DNA from: Sphingomonas hankookensis
Lineage (GTDB): Bacteria; Pseudomonadota; Alphaproteobacteria; Sphingomonadales; Sphingomonadaceae
DNA: 64,000 bases
Direction of reading: 5' to 3'
NCBI RefSeq assembly: GCF_022664465.1
Contig: NZ_JAKREV010000002.1
Span: 372,001 to 436,000, forward strand
Made by a program: the position numbers and the translations under genes. Positions 53,624 through 62,562 of the stretch are shown piece by piece (position 1 is the first letter of the stretch; the number at the start of each line of letters is the position of its first letter). The notes beneath the pieces were generated by a model. It made no database searches. It worked only from the letters and a program-made list of their open reading frames with translations, and was not told where the DNA came from.

Positions 53624-54382
53624 TTACCCCGCCTCCGTCACCGCCTCATCCGTCGCGCCCATCTTCCTTGCGATGGTCTCGAACTGCCCATTCTCGATCC
53701 GGATTTCATTGAACGACGGCGGATCGTCGCGAGTGCGGATCGACAGCGTGCCCGCGCCGATCATCCGCAACCGCCCGCTGCCGGTGCGATAGGGCATGTC
53801 GAACGGGTCGTGGACATGGCCCGACAGCACCGCATGCGCCCCCGCCGCCGCGACCGCGTCCAGCGCGACGCCGCCGCCATGCGTCTCGCCGCTCGACTTG
53901 GTCCCGACATCGATCAACGGATGGTGTGCGGCGATGAAGATCAGGTCGCCCTTGGGCACCTTGCGGATCATCTCCAGCGTGCGCGACAGCGCCTTGTCGC
54001 CGACATAGCCCTTCGACCAGTCCCAGCGGAACTGGAACCGGGCGGTCGTCTTGAGCGGCACGATCGCCACGCCGTCGATCTCCAGCGGACGCTCGATCAT
54101 CCGCTCCAGCCGGCGATAGCGCTTATAGGGCCGGACGAACCGCGCGAAGAGATTGTAGAGCGGCAGGTCGTGGTTACCGACCTCGACCGTGACCGGCCGG
54201 TCGAGGCTTTCGAGCCATTCGGCCGCCGCCTCGAACTCCGCCGTCCGCGCGCGCATGGTCAGGTCGCCGGTCATGATGATCGCGTCGGGCTGTTCCGCGC
54301 GGACCGCATCGCCGAACCATGCGAGCGCCGCCTTGTCCTCCGCACCGAAATGGACGTCGCTGACATGGAACAGGCGGATCAT
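53624..54382 (-). CDS. Metallophosphoesterase
   Basis: Calcineurin-like dinuclear metal phosphoesterase of 252 residues: IRLFHVSDVHFG (Asp, His), IIMTGDLTMR (Asp), VEVGNHDLP (Asn, His, Asp), IFIAAHHPLID (His) and LSGHVHDP (His-x-His). Resembles CpdA-like cyclic nucleotide phosphodiesterases and 3-prime,5-prime-type enzymes; substrate unknown. Last gene of the kinase, transporter, phosphoesterase row (46 nt after the transporter). Confidence 0.92.
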   Translation of the reverse strand: MIRLFHVSDVHFGAEDKAALAWFGDAVRAEQPDAIIMTGDLTMRARTAEFEAAAEWLESLDRPVTVEVGNHDLPLYNLFARFVRPYKRYRRLERMIERPLEIDGVAIVPLKTTARFQFRWDWSKGYVGDKALSRTLEMIRKVPKGDLIFIAAHHPLIDVGTKSSGETHGGGVALDAVAAAGAHAVLSGHVHDPFDMPYRTGSGRLRMIGAGTLSIRTRDDPPSFNEIRIENGQFETIARKMGATDEAVTEAG

Positions 54383-54428
54383 CAGGCACTCCCGGAATTA
54401 TCGTTCCGGTCCCAACGCATAACCGGCG

Positions 54429-55619
54429 TCAGCGCTCCGAACGGATCGCCAGCGCGGTCCCGCCGCCCAATGCCGCGACCAGCGCGAGCGCGAGGAACAC
54501 CGCCCCCAGCCCCGCCCCCGCCGGCACCAGCGCCGCGAGCAACGGCGGCACGCAGGCGGGCAGCGTGTTGGTGAGGTTCAATACCGCCAGATCACGGCCG
54601 CGCGTATCGGGCGACGGCAGCAACTGCATCGCCAATGCCGAATGGAGGGCAAGGAACACCGACAGCCCGGTCTGCGCCACGCCATAGCCGATCGCCGCGC
54701 CGACGAACCCCGGCGCGACCGCCATGCCGATCAACCCGGCGACGACCAGCAGCGTCGCGCCGCCCAGGAACGGCTTGCGCCCGCCGACCCGGTCCGACCA
54801 GCGCCCGGCAAGGATCGTCGCGATAACGACCACCCCCGTGACGACCGCCATCGCCTGTGCCACCGGTCCCGCCGCATCGCCCTCCCCGCGCCAGCGATCG
54901 GCGAAGTGGAAAAAGGCATAGGCGGTCAGGCCATTGCCCGCGACCTGCATCGCAAGGCGCGCGACCCAGGCGCGGATCAGATCGGCGCGGACCGGTGCGG
55001 TCGCCGGCTCCTGCCCCGTAGCGCTTTGATCGCCGCCGCTGCGTTCGCGCGCGAACAGCAGGAACGGCACGATCATCATCGCCGCCAGCGCAACGTTCGC
55101 CGCAAACCGCGCGGCTTCACCGACGAACAGCGGCGCGGTCACCGCGGCCGCCGACAGCACGCCGATCGGATGCGAGATGCCGAGCAGCCCCGACACCCGC
55201 CCCTTGGCGCGGTCGGGCACCTCGTCGGCCATCACTGCGACCATCGGCGCGAACATCAGGTTGAGCGCGACCTGCCAGAAGGCGATAGCGCCGAGCAGCG
55301 CCGCGGGCGTTCGCGCCAGATGGATCGCACCGAACGCCACCGCGATCAGCCCCAGCCCGACCGCGATCGGCAATCGCCGGCTGCGGCTGCGGCGCCAGTG
55401 CAGGTCGCTCAGCCAGCCCGCGGCGATATTGGCGATGCTCGCGACCGCCGCGCCGACCAGCACCGCCTGTCCCAGCAACGCCACGCGATTGCCGGGATCG
55501 ATCGCCTCGACCTTCACCTGCAACAGGATCGACACGAACGGCATGAACGCGACGAACAGCCCGCAATAGGCGAGCGTGTAGAGCGGCACGAACCCGCGCG
55601 CCGGCGCGGCCGGGGTCAA
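54429..55619 (-). CDS. MFS transporter coupled to the LOV kinase
   Basis: 396 residues, about twelve transmembrane helices in two halves with the loop at about 195-220. The intracellular loop after helix 2 (AAGWLSDLHWRRSRSRRLPI) and its repeat in the second half (LAGRWSDRVGGRKPFLGG) are MFS signature A. First gene after the histidine kinase: the start is TTG at 55619, overlapping the kinase stop as TTGA. Substrate unknown. Nucleoside:H+ and sugar-type PucC/ENT-like sequences (GISHPIG) are distant relatives at most. Confidence 0.85.
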   Translation of the reverse strand: MTPAAPARGFVPLYTLAYCGLFVAFMPFVSILLQVKVEAIDPGNRVALLGQAVLVGAAVASIANIAAGWLSDLHWRRSRSRRLPIAVGLGLIAVAFGAIHLARTPAALLGAIAFWQVALNLMFAPMVAVMADEVPDRAKGRVSGLLGISHPIGVLSAAAVTAPLFVGEAARFAANVALAAMMIVPFLLFARERSGGDQSATGQEPATAPVRADLIRAWVARLAMQVAGNGLTAYAFFHFADRWRGEGDAAGPVAQAMAVVTGVVVIATILAGRWSDRVGGRKPFLGGATLLVVAGLIGMAVAPGFVGAAIGYGVAQTGLSVFLALHSALAMQLLPSPDTRGRDLAVLNLTNTLPACVPPLLAALVPAGAGLGAVFLALALVAALGGGTALAIRSER

Positions 55620-58207
55620 CGCCCCGCGGTCCGGCGCAGCGCGACGATCAACTGACCGATGGTATAGGGCTTGTGCAGCAGGTCGAACCCCATCGTGCCG
55701 TGGCGGACGATCACGTCGCTATAGCCGCTGGTCAGCAGCACCGGCAGACCCGAATAGAGATCGCGCACCCGCGCGGCGAGTTCGACGCCGTCGATGCCCG
55801 GCATCATCACGTCGGAAAAGACGATATCGAACCCGTCGGGGCGTTCCGACAGCTTCGCCAGCGCGGCATGGCCGTCGACGACATGCAGCGGATCGAACCC
55901 CTGCGCCTCCAGTGCCTGCGTCGTCGTCGTGCCGACCGCGACATTGTCCTCGACCACCAGCACGCGCAGCCCGTGGCCCGCCATCGGCTCGGGCAGGTCG
56001 CGGGCGGGCGCAGGAACCTGATCGGGCGTCGTCACCTGCGGCAGGTACAGTGCGAAGCGGGTATCGCCCGGCGCGCTGCGCGCCCGCACCTCGCCACCCG
56101 ACTGCTTGGCGAAACCGAACACCTGGCTGAGGCCGAGGCCCGTGCCCTTGCCCAGTTCCTTCGTGGTGAAGAACGGTTCGAAGATGCGGGTCAGCGTTTC
56201 CTCGTCGATGCCGCTGCCGGTATCGGCGACGGTGATCGCGACGAACTGCCCGCCGACCGCCGGGGCGGTGGCGCTGGCAGGAATGCCGTTGACCGATCGT
56301 ACGGTCAGCGTCAGCCGCCCCTCGCCCTGCATCGCGTCGCGGGCGTTGGCGGCGAAATTGACGATCGCGGTGTCGAACTGGTTGGGATCGGCATCGATGA
56401 ACACCGGCGTCGCGCACGGTTCGATCGTCACCTCGATCCGCGATCCGGCCAGCGTGCGGACGATATCGCCCAACGCGGTGACCGCGGCGTTCACGTCGAA
56501 CACCGCCGGCTGCAACGCCGATCGCCGGGCGAACGCCAGCAGCTGCCCGGTCAGCTTGGCCGCGCGATCGACGGTGTCGCTGATCGCCGAGAGATAGCGT
56601 TCGCGGCGTTCGTCGGTCAGCGTCGGCTGGCGCAGCAGGTCGACCGAGGACCGCACGATCGTCAGCAGATTGTTGAAATCGTGCGCGACGCCGCCGGTCA
56701 GCTGGCCGATCGCCTCCATCTTCTGGCTCTGGCGCAGCGCGTCCTGCGCAGTCACCAGCGCCTTGGTCCGGTCGACGACCTGTTCCTCCAGCGATTCGGC
56801 CAGCGCCGCCAGCTCGCGCTCGGCCCGGCGGCGTTCGGTCGCGGCGCGAGTGCGCTCGGCGACTTCGCGGACGAACGCGATCTCGTCGTCGCGCCACACC
56901 CGCGGCTCGCCATGGTTGGTGTAGATCAGCGCGACCAGCCCGCCCAATTCGGTCAGCGGCATGTTGATGAACGCGCGCGCGTTGATCGATTCCAGCTGCG
57001 CCGCGGTATCCGCGGTGCGCGGGTCGCTGCGCGCATCCTCGACGATCGCGGTTTCGCCTCGCTTCAGGTCGTCGATATAGCTGCCATAGTCGCGGAAGTG
57101 CAGCACCCCGGCGATCGTCGCCACCCCCGGCGCGTTCCAGTCGCGCTCGATCGTAATCGTCTCCGCCTGCCGATCGACCACGCCGTACCCGACCCGGTCG
57201 ACGCCCAGCGCCTCGCCGATGATCCGCGACGCGGTGACGCCCATCTCGACCGGATCGTCGAGCAGGCGCAGCTGGTCGTTCAGTTCGGACATGGCGGCGC
57301 GCATCCGCTCTAACCGCTTGTAGACCGTGACGTCGATCGACACGCCGGTCAGCCGCACGACCTCGCCATCGGCGTTGCAGGTCGGTTGCCCGCGGCTGGC
57401 GATCCAGCGCGTCTCGCCGTCGTTCGCGCGGATGCGGACCTCGATCTCCAGCGGCGCGCCGGTCAGGCTCTCTTCGATCGCGGCCATCGCCCCGGCCCGG
57501 TCGTCGGGGTGCACGATCGCGGCGATCTCGGCGGCGGACGGCGGATAATCGGCGTCGAACCCGAAATTGGTGCGGCAGATCGCCGACATCGTCAGCTGCC
57601 GCGTCGCCCGTTCGAACGACCAGGTGCCGAAACGCCCCGCCTCCAGCGCGAACAGCATCTCGCGCTCGCGCTCCTCTTGTTCGCGAAATCGCCCGGCCAG
57701 TTCGGCCAGTAGCGCGACATTGCTCGATTCCAGTCCCTCCAGCCGCGCCCGCTCCGACGTCACGTCGAGCTGGCTGGCGAAGAAATAGACGAGCTGACCG
57801 TCGGCATCATGGACCGGCGCCAGCAGCAGCCGGTTCCAGAACGGCGTACCGTCGTGATGATAGTTGCGGATGTCGATCTCGATCGACTGCACCGCCTCCA
57901 CCGCCGCGCGAATCTGCGCCACCGCGGCGGGATCGGTATCCGCGCCCTGCAGGAACCGGCAGTTGCGCCCGATGATCGCATCGCGACCATAGCCCGTCAG
58001 CCGGCAGAAGGCGTCGTTGACGAACACCACCGGATTGTCGGGCAGGCGCGGGTTGGTGATGATCATCGGCATCCGCGTCGCGCGGACCGCGGCGACGAAC
58101 GGGTCGGTTCCGCCATCGGTGCCGGCGATCTCCAGCGCGATGCGGCGATCGTCGCTGGCCGCCTGCCGGCTCGTCTCCGCCCTGTCGTCCACGTCGCCTC
58201 GCATCAT
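55616..58207 (-). CDS. LOV-PAS-GAF hybrid histidine kinase (blue-light sensor)
   Basis: 863 residues. N-terminal LOV domain (about 38-150) with the flavin-adduct motif GRNCRFLQG (Cys83) and the FMN-binding pattern [12 protein letters not shown]...[15 protein letters not shown]; coiled coil (about 155-180); PAS domain (about 185-300, HPDDRAGAM); GAF domain (about 305-450); second coiled coil; histidine kinase with HDFNNLL (His509), a GHKL ATPase with [20 protein letters not shown] and [18 protein letters not shown]; receiver domain with [12 protein letters not shown] (Asp799). No output domain, so a partner response regulator must be elsewhere. The ATG pair at 58207/58204 lacks a strong ribosome binding site. 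TTGA overlap to the MFS gene. Confidence 0.93.
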   Translation of the reverse strand: MMRGDVDDRAETSRQAASDDRRIALEIAGTDGGTDPFVAAVRATRMPMIITNPRLPDNPVVFVNDAFCRLTGYGRDAIIGRNCRFLQGADTDPAAVAQIRAAVEAVQSIEIDIRNYHHDGTPFWNRLLLAPVHDADGQLVYFFASQLDVTSERARLEGLESSNVALLAELAGRFREQEEREREMLFALEAGRFGTWSFERATRQLTMSAICRTNFGFDADYPPSAAEIAAIVHPDDRAGAMAAIEESLTGAPLEIEVRIRANDGETRWIASRGQPTCNADGEVVRLTGVSIDVTVYKRLERMRAAMSELNDQLRLLDDPVEMGVTASRIIGEALGVDRVGYGVVDRQAETITIERDWNAPGVATIAGVLHFRDYGSYIDDLKRGETAIVEDARSDPRTADTAAQLESINARAFINMPLTELGGLVALIYTNHGEPRVWRDDEIAFVREVAERTRAATERRRAERELAALAESLEEQVVDRTKALVTAQDALRQSQKMEAIGQLTGGVAHDFNNLLTIVRSSVDLLRQPTLTDERRERYLSAISDTVDRAAKLTGQLLAFARRSALQPAVFDVNAAVTALGDIVRTLAGSRIEVTIEPCATPVFIDADPNQFDTAIVNFAANARDAMQGEGRLTLTVRSVNGIPASATAPAVGGQFVAITVADTGSGIDEETLTRIFEPFFTTKELGKGTGLGLSQVFGFAKQSGGEVRARSAPGDTRFALYLPQVTTPDQVPAPARDLPEPMAGHGLRVLVVEDNVAVGTTTTQALEAQGFDPLHVVDGHAALAKLSERPDGFDIVFSDVMMPGIDGVELAARVRDLYSGLPVLLTSGYSDVIVRHGTMGFDLLHKPYTIGQLIVALRRTAGR

Positions 58208-58259
58208 CCCGGAACGTGGGCCGCGCGCGGCCGTTCCCCCATGCCAAGCTATGCGGGGA

Positions 58260-59261
58260 TCAGCGGCGGACGTCCAGCCCGCCCGACAGGAACGCGTCGA
58301 TATCCGCTTGCCGGAACAGGCTGAAATCGCCCGGCAACGAATGCTTGAGCGCCGCGACCGCCAGGCCCCAGCTGGCCGCCGTGGCATCGTCCTGCCCCGA
58401 CATCAGCGCATGCAGCACCCCGCTGGCAAAGGCATCGCCGCCGCCGATGCGGTCGACGATCCCCGACACTGCCACCTCTTCGGTCTGCACCGCGCCCGCA
58501 CGACTGTCGATCCGCGCCGACAGCCGGTGGCGATCGGCATCGTCGACATGGCGCGCGGTCGAGGCGATGTGCTGCAGGTTCGGGAACGCCGCGAACGCCG
58601 CCTCCGCCGCCTCGCGCCGGCGATCCTCGCCATCGCCCGAGAATTGCTTGCCGAGCAGCAGCGACACATCGCGGTGGTTGCCGAACAATAGGTCGGCCAT
58701 CGCCACCAGCCGGGTCAGCACGCCGCGCGGATCGCTGTCCCACGCCTCCCACAGCCGCGCACGGTAATTGCCGTCGAACGAGACGGTCAGCCCCTTGGCC
58801 CGCGCCGCCTCCGCCGCGGCGATCGCGGCATTCGCGGCATCCGGCCCCAGCGCCGGGGTGATCCCCGACAGATGCAGCCGGGTACAGCCGGTGAGCAGCG
58901 CATCCCAATCCCATGCCGAGGCCGGCGCCGTGGCAAAGCTCGACCCGGCACGGTCATAGACGATGTCCGACGCGCGCAGCCCGGCACCGGGACTGAGGAA
59001 ATACAGCCCCATCCGCCCGTCGCGCATTGCGACCCTCGAGCAATCGACCCCCTGCGCCCGGATCGCTGCCACCGCGCCGCGCCCCAGCGGACTGTCGGGC
59101 ACCGCGCTGACCATCGCGCTCGCATGGCCCAGATTGGCGAGCCCGACCGCGACATTCGCCTCGGCCCCGCCGACATGCACGTCGAACCGCCCGCTCTGCA
59201 TCAACAGCTCGCGGCCGGGCGCAGTGAGGCGCAGCAGCAGTTCGCCGAAGCACAGGATCAT
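58260..59261 (-). CDS. kdgK: 2-dehydro-3-deoxygluconokinase (PfkB family)
   Basis: Phosphorylates 2-keto-3-deoxygluconate. 333 residues with PfkB patterns: FDVHVGGAEANVAVGLANLG (about 26-45), VSFDGNYRARLW (substrate site, as in KdgK) and DRIGGGDAFASGVLHAL (ATP site and catalytic Asp). The ATG at 59261 overlaps the kduD stop (ATGA); the ATG at 59273 lies inside kduD. Third gene of the kdu operon, giving KDPG for the Entner-Doudoroff aldolase. Confidence 0.93.
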   Translation of the reverse strand: MILCFGELLLRLTAPGRELLMQSGRFDVHVGGAEANVAVGLANLGHASAMVSAVPDSPLGRGAVAAIRAQGVDCSRVAMRDGRMGLYFLSPGAGLRASDIVYDRAGSSFATAPASAWDWDALLTGCTRLHLSGITPALGPDAANAAIAAAEAARAKGLTVSFDGNYRARLWEAWDSDPRGVLTRLVAMADLLFGNHRDVSLLLGKQFSGDGEDRRREAAEAAFAAFPNLQHIASTARHVDDADRHRLSARIDSRAGAVQTEEVAVSGIVDRIGGGDAFASGVLHALMSGQDDATAASWGLAVAALKHSLPGDFSLFRQADIDAFLSGGLDVRR

Positions 59262-60010
59262 CGCGCCAGCCACCCGCCATCGACCGCCAGCACATGTCCG
59301 TTGACGTAATCCGACGCGGCGGAGGCGAGGAACACCGCCGCCCCGCCCAGATCGCTCGCATCACCCCAGCGCCCGGCCGGGATCCGCTCGACGATCTGGC
59401 GGTTGCGCGTCTCGTCCGCTTGCAACGCGGCGGTATTGTTGGTGGCGATATAACCCGGTGCGATCGCGTTGACGTTCACGCCCTTCGCCGCCCATTCGTT
59501 CGCCAGCAGCTTGGTCAGGCCGCCGATGCCCGATTTCGACGCGGTATAGCTCGGCACGCGCACCCCGCCCTGAAAGGTCAGCATCGAGGCGATGTTGACG
59601 ATTTTGCCGCGGCCCTGCGCCACCATGTGCCGCCCGGCAGCCTGGCACAGGAAGAACACCGATTTCAGATTGGTGTCGATCACCGCGTCCCAATCTTCCT
59701 CGGTAAAGTCGAGGCTGTCGGCACGGCGGATGATGCCGGCATTGTTGACGAGGATGTCGAGCCCGCCCAGCGTATCGACCACCTGCGCCACGACGCCTTC
59801 GACCGGGGCGATGGTCGACAGGTCGGCCGACACGATCTCCGCCCGCCGCCCCATCGCCCGCACCTGTTCGGCGGTGTCGGTCGCGGGCGTCCGCCCGATC
59901 AGCGCGACGTCGGCCCCGGCAGCGGCCAGCGCCAGCGCGATCGCCTGTCCGATGCCGGTATTGGCACCGGTCACGGCCGCGACCCGGCCCGAAAGATCGA
60001 AGGGATTCAT
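59258..60010 (-). CDS. kduD: 2-dehydro-3-deoxy-D-gluconate 5-dehydrogenase
   Basis: SDR enzyme of 250 residues that reduces 2,5-diketo-3-deoxygluconate to KDG in unsaturated uronate breakdown. TGANTGIGQ (cofactor), NNAGIIRR, IASMLTFQGG and the catalytic YTASK; FGRPxG-like NNTAALQADETRNRQIVERIP is typical of KduD. Lies between kduI and kdgK; overlaps kdgK. Confidence 0.93.
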   Translation of the reverse strand: MNPFDLSGRVAAVTGANTGIGQAIALALAAAGADVALIGRTPATDTAEQVRAMGRRAEIVSADLSTIAPVEGVVAQVVDTLGGLDILVNNAGIIRRADSLDFTEEDWDAVIDTNLKSVFFLCQAAGRHMVAQGRGKIVNIASMLTFQGGVRVPSYTASKSGIGGLTKLLANEWAAKGVNVNAIAPGYIATNNTAALQADETRNRQIVERIPAGRWGDASDLGGAAVFLASAASDYVNGHVLAVDGGWLAR

Positions 60011-60106
60011 GGCAACTCCTCGGTTCCCCGCTTGGGCGGGTCCTGCTTATTTCCAGTATCGCACCACCGACACGCTACCCCGCGGTAGGAACGAAGCCGA
60101 CCTGAT

Positions 60107-60189
60107 CGTCACCCCAGCGAAGGCTGGGGTCTCCCGCGGTTCTTGTCCCGCACTATCACCGGGAGATCCCAGCCTTCGCTGGGATGACG
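60107..60189 (-). repeat. Family B palindromic repeat, copy 5
   Basis: CGTCACCCCAGCGAAGGCTG plus GGGTCTC ... GGGAGATCCCAGCCTTCGCT plus GGGATGACG, near-identical to copy 1. It interrupts the kduI-kduD spacer (218 bases), so the repeat lies inside an operon. Confidence 0.85.
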
Positions 60190-60228
60190 CATGATAGAAA
60201 CGGACCAGGATCTGCGCGATCCATGCCC

Positions 60229-61068
60229 TCACGCCAGCTGGCAGATATCCAGCACGTTCATGTCGGTATAATCCTGATTCTCGCCCGCCATCGCCCAGAT
60301 GAAGGCATAGGCGCGCGTGCCCGATCCCATATGCACCGACCATGGCGGGCTGATCACCGCTTCCTCGTTGCTCATGACGATGTGGCGCATCGCTTCGCCT
60401 TCGCCCATGTAATGGAACACCTTGTCGTTGTCGGTCGGCAGTTCGAAGTAGAAATAGATTTCGCTGCGACGCTCATGGATGTGCGGCGGCATGGTGTTCC
60501 ACACGCTGCCGGGCTTCAACACGGTCAGGCCCATCACCAGCTGCGCCGAATCGCACACGCCGGGGATGACCAGCTGATAGATCGTCCGCTCGTTCGATTC
60601 CTCGAGGCTGCCGCGCTCCAGCGCGTTGGCATCGGCGATGCCGAGCTTGCGGGTGGCAAAGCCCTGATGCGCCGGGCACGATGCGATGTAGAAACGCGCG
60701 CCGTTGCCGCCGAACTCGACGTCCTTGGCACCCATCGTGACGTAGCAGCAGTCCTTGTTGCCGAGCGTGAAGACCTCGCCATCGACCGTCACGGTGCCTT
60801 CGACCGCGCCGACATTGACCACCGCCATCTCGCGGCGTTCGAGGAACGGATGCCCCTCGGCCGACTTCGGCTCGGTCTGCACCGGCAGCTTGACCGGCGC
60901 ACCGCCCACCGCAACGCCACCGATCACGAAGCGTTCGGCATGGGTGTAGTTCAGCACGCATTCGCCTTCGCGGAACAGCCCGTCGATCAGGTAGCGGTCG
61001 CGCAGTTCCTCGTTCGACACGCATTCCATCATGTCGGGGTGCGTCGCGTAATAGGTCCGGTCGAACAT
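60229..61068 (-). CDS. kduI: 5-dehydro-4-deoxy-D-glucuronate isomerase
   Basis: Zinc cupin of 279 residues that isomerises 4-deoxy-L-threo-5-hexosulose uronate, the product of pectin and related lyases. Family segments: [28 protein letters not shown]-like [18 protein letters not shown] (zinc ligands His, His, Glu), [13 protein letters not shown] at the C-terminus. GGAGAG precedes the ATG at 61068. First gene of kduI-kduD-kdgK; an operator-like palindrome begins 14 nt upstream. Confidence 0.96.
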   Translation of the reverse strand: MFDRTYYATHPDMMECVSNEELRDRYLIDGLFREGECVLNYTHAERFVIGGVAVGGAPVKLPVQTEPKSAEGHPFLERREMAVVNVGAVEGTVTVDGEVFTLGNKDCCYVTMGAKDVEFGGNGARFYIASCPAHQGFATRKLGIADANALERGSLEESNERTIYQLVIPGVCDSAQLVMGLTVLKPGSVWNTMPPHIHERRSEIYFYFELPTDNDKVFHYMGEGEAMRHIVMSNEEAVISPPWSVHMGSGTRAYAFIWAMAGENQDYTDMNVLDICQLA

Positions 61069-61081
61069 GGCTCTCTCCTGA

Positions 61082-61096
61082 TGGTAACCGGTATCA
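61082..61096 (-). promoter_or_regulatory. Operator-like palindrome before kduI
   Basis: TGGTAACCGGTATCA, imperfect inverted repeat with a CCGG centre, 14 nt before the kduI ATG. Pattern resembles LacI-family operators in sugar and uronate regulons of related bacteria; regulator not in the window. Confidence 0.5.
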
Positions 61097-61113
61097 GTCG
61101 TTCTGGGACTGTT

Positions 61114-61127
61114 GTGGTACCGGCACG
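61114..61127 (-). promoter_or_regulatory. Second CCGG-centred site before kduI
   Basis: GTGGTACCGGCACG; core TGGTACCGGCA matches the arm of the first site. About 20 nt further upstream. Confidence 0.35.
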
Positions 61128-61245
61128 TCAATGGGTCTGCTACCGTCCTACCGTCCCCGGCGGCATGCGTCGACCGGTTTTTGCGATCACGGGATGCCGG
61201 TTTTCTGCCGTTTCGGATCGAGGATGCGCGTTGCAATCCGCGTCG

Positions 61246-61292
61246 CAATCGTTCCGGAATATGGTCTACATGTCCTGTATGCGGAACGATTG
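61246..61292 (-). promoter_or_regulatory. 11-bp perfect inverted repeat with 25-nt spacer
   Basis: CAATCGTTCCG (61246-61256) and CGGAACGATTG (61282-61292). The spacer holds ATATGGTCTACATGTCC. Could be a paired operator or a leader hairpin; about 180-220 nt before kduI. Confidence 0.55.
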
Positions 61293-61388
61293 ACCAGCCA
61301 TTTGCTCCAAAAAAGATTATGGTGCCGCGGTTTGACACCGGTTTCTTGTCCGCGATGGTGCATTATACTTCGCCCGAACTCAACCAGC

Positions 61389-61470
61389 CGTCATCCCAGC
61401 GAAGGTTGGAATCTCCCGGTTACAGCACGGGACAGGAGCCGCGGGAGACCCCAGCCTTCGCTGGGTGACG
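61389..61470 (+). repeat. Family B palindromic repeat, copy 6
   Basis: CGTCATCCCAGCGAAGGTTG plus GAATCTCCCGG, then CGGGAGACCCCAGCCTTCGC plus TGGGTGACG. Orientation opposite to copy 1 by its GGGATGACG-type arm. Confidence 0.8.
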
Positions 61471-61590
61471 CTTCCGGACAGATGCACCGACGCAAAACCC
61501 CTGCCCTACACCTCCACCCCCTGCCAAACTCCCAAACGTTTTTTGGCGCCCCAGTTCCCACCCCGCGCGAAACCCGCCTGCGCACAAAAA

Positions 61591-61620
61591 CGTGGCGAGT
61601 GTGAACTTAGTGAACTTTGG
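61591..61620 (+). repeat. Family F 30-bp sequence, copy 2 (inverted)
   Basis: CGTGGCGAGTGTGAACTTAG followed by TGAACTTTGG; exact reverse complement of 9041-9070. Located 96 nt before the hemF start codon. Confidence 0.85.
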
Positions 61621-61696
61621 CGGCCTCGCGTCCCTGCCAAACCCCGCGACCGCCCGAGCCCATGAGACATTCCACCCACTTGCTCCGCCCCGCCGC

Positions 61697-61713
61697 ACCC
61701 GGCAAAGCCGGGT
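61697..61713 (+). promoter_or_regulatory. Hairpin covering the hemF translation start region
   Basis: ACCCGGC, AAA, GCCGGGT: 7-bp perfect stem ending 2 nt before the hemF ATG (61716) and covering the place where a Shine-Dalgarno sequence would lie. Same core as family D hairpins. Confidence 0.55.
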
Positions 61714-61715
61714 CC

Positions 61716-62558
61716 ATGCAACCGCTCGATCCTCAGCAACAAGCCGCTCGCACCTGGTTCGAATCGCTGCGCGACCGCATCTGCGCCGCGTTCGAGGGGA
61801 TCGAGCGCGAGGCGGGGTCGGACGCCGCCTTCGCCTACACCCCGTGGGACCGCACCGACCCGTCGGGTGCGCCCGGCGGCGGCGGGGTGCGCGGCGTGAT
61901 GAAGGGGGGCGTTTTCGAAAAGGTCGGGGTCAACGTCTCGACCGTCGGCGGCGCGTTCGAGGGCGAGTTCGCCAAGTCGATCCATGGCGCCGCCGAAGAC
62001 CCCCGCTTCTTCGCCACCGGCATCAGCCTCGTCGCGCACATGGCCAATCCGCATGTGCCGGCGGTCCACATGAACACCCGCTTCCTGGTGACCACCAGGC
62101 GCTGGTTCGGCGGCGGCGCGGACCTCAACCCGCCGATCCCCTATGCGGAGGACACCGCCGACTTCCACGCGGCGATGCAGGCGGCGTGCGACGCCCACGA
62201 CCCGGCGCATTATCCCCGGTTCAAGCAATGGGCCGACGACTATTTCTACATACCCCATCGCGGCGTGCATCGCGGTGTCGGCGGCATCTTCTACGACCAT
62301 CTGGGCGACGACTTCGACCGCGACTTCGCCTTCACCCGCGACGTGGGCGAGGCGTTCCTGTCGATCTATCCGGAACTGGTCCGGCGGCGGATGGCGATGC
62401 CGTATGACGATGCCGACCGTGCCCGCCAGCTCGAATGGCGCGGGCGCTATGCCGAATTCAACCTCGTCCACGACCGCGGCACGCTGTTCGGGCTGAAGAC
62501 CGGCGGCAATATCGACGCGATCCTGATGAGCCTCCCGCCGCTCGCGACGTGGAGCTGA
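61716..62558 (+). CDS. hemF: Oxygen-dependent coproporphyrinogen III oxidase
   Basis: Heme synthesis: coproporphyrinogen III to protoporphyrinogen IX with O2. 280 residues: QQAARTWFESLRDRICAAFE, NVSTVGGAFEGEF, ARFFATGISLVAH-type FFATGISLVAHMANPHVPAV, HMNTRFLVTT, GGGADLNPPIPY, GVHRGVGGIFYDHLGDDFD and the end RGRYAEFNLVHDRGTLFGLK. The ATG at 61716 gives the usual N-terminus; upstream ATG 61662 would add 18 residues. GTG of the GNAT gene follows 4 nt after the stop. Confidence 0.97.
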   Translation: MQPLDPQQQAARTWFESLRDRICAAFEGIEREAGSDAAFAYTPWDRTDPSGAPGGGGVRGVMKGGVFEKVGVNVSTVGGAFEGEFAKSIHGAAEDPRFFATGISLVAHMANPHVPAVHMNTRFLVTTRRWFGGGADLNPPIPYAEDTADFHAAMQAACDAHDPAHYPRFKQWADDYFYIPHRGVHRGVGGIFYDHLGDDFDRDFAFTRDVGEAFLSIYPELVRRRMAMPYDDADRARQLEWRGRYAEFNLVHDRGTLFGLKTGGNIDAILMSLPPLATWS

Positions 62559-62562
62559 CTCA

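Larger units (their letters stand above)
61069..61715. other. 647-base regulatory stretch between kduI and hemF
   Basis: No gene seen. Reading from kduI: a palindrome with CCGG centre (61082-61096), a second such half-palindrome (61114-61127), an 11-bp inverted repeat with 25-nt loop (61246-61292), TGACACCGGTTT (61333-61344), a family B repeat (61389-61470), a family F copy (61591-61620) and a hairpin over the hemF start region (61697-61713). Both flanking genes are transcribed outward, so both promoters must be here. Confidence 0.7.

Noticed and set aside
61333-61370. TTGACA-like and TATACT boxes as a promoter toward hemF
   Set aside because: Spacing is about 26 nt, too long for a sigma-70 promoter; I kept only the CCGGT core as a possible operator.
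16935-61470. Family B repeats as a CRISPR array
   Set aside because: Copies are kilobases apart, palindromic, not evenly spaced, and no cas genes are present.
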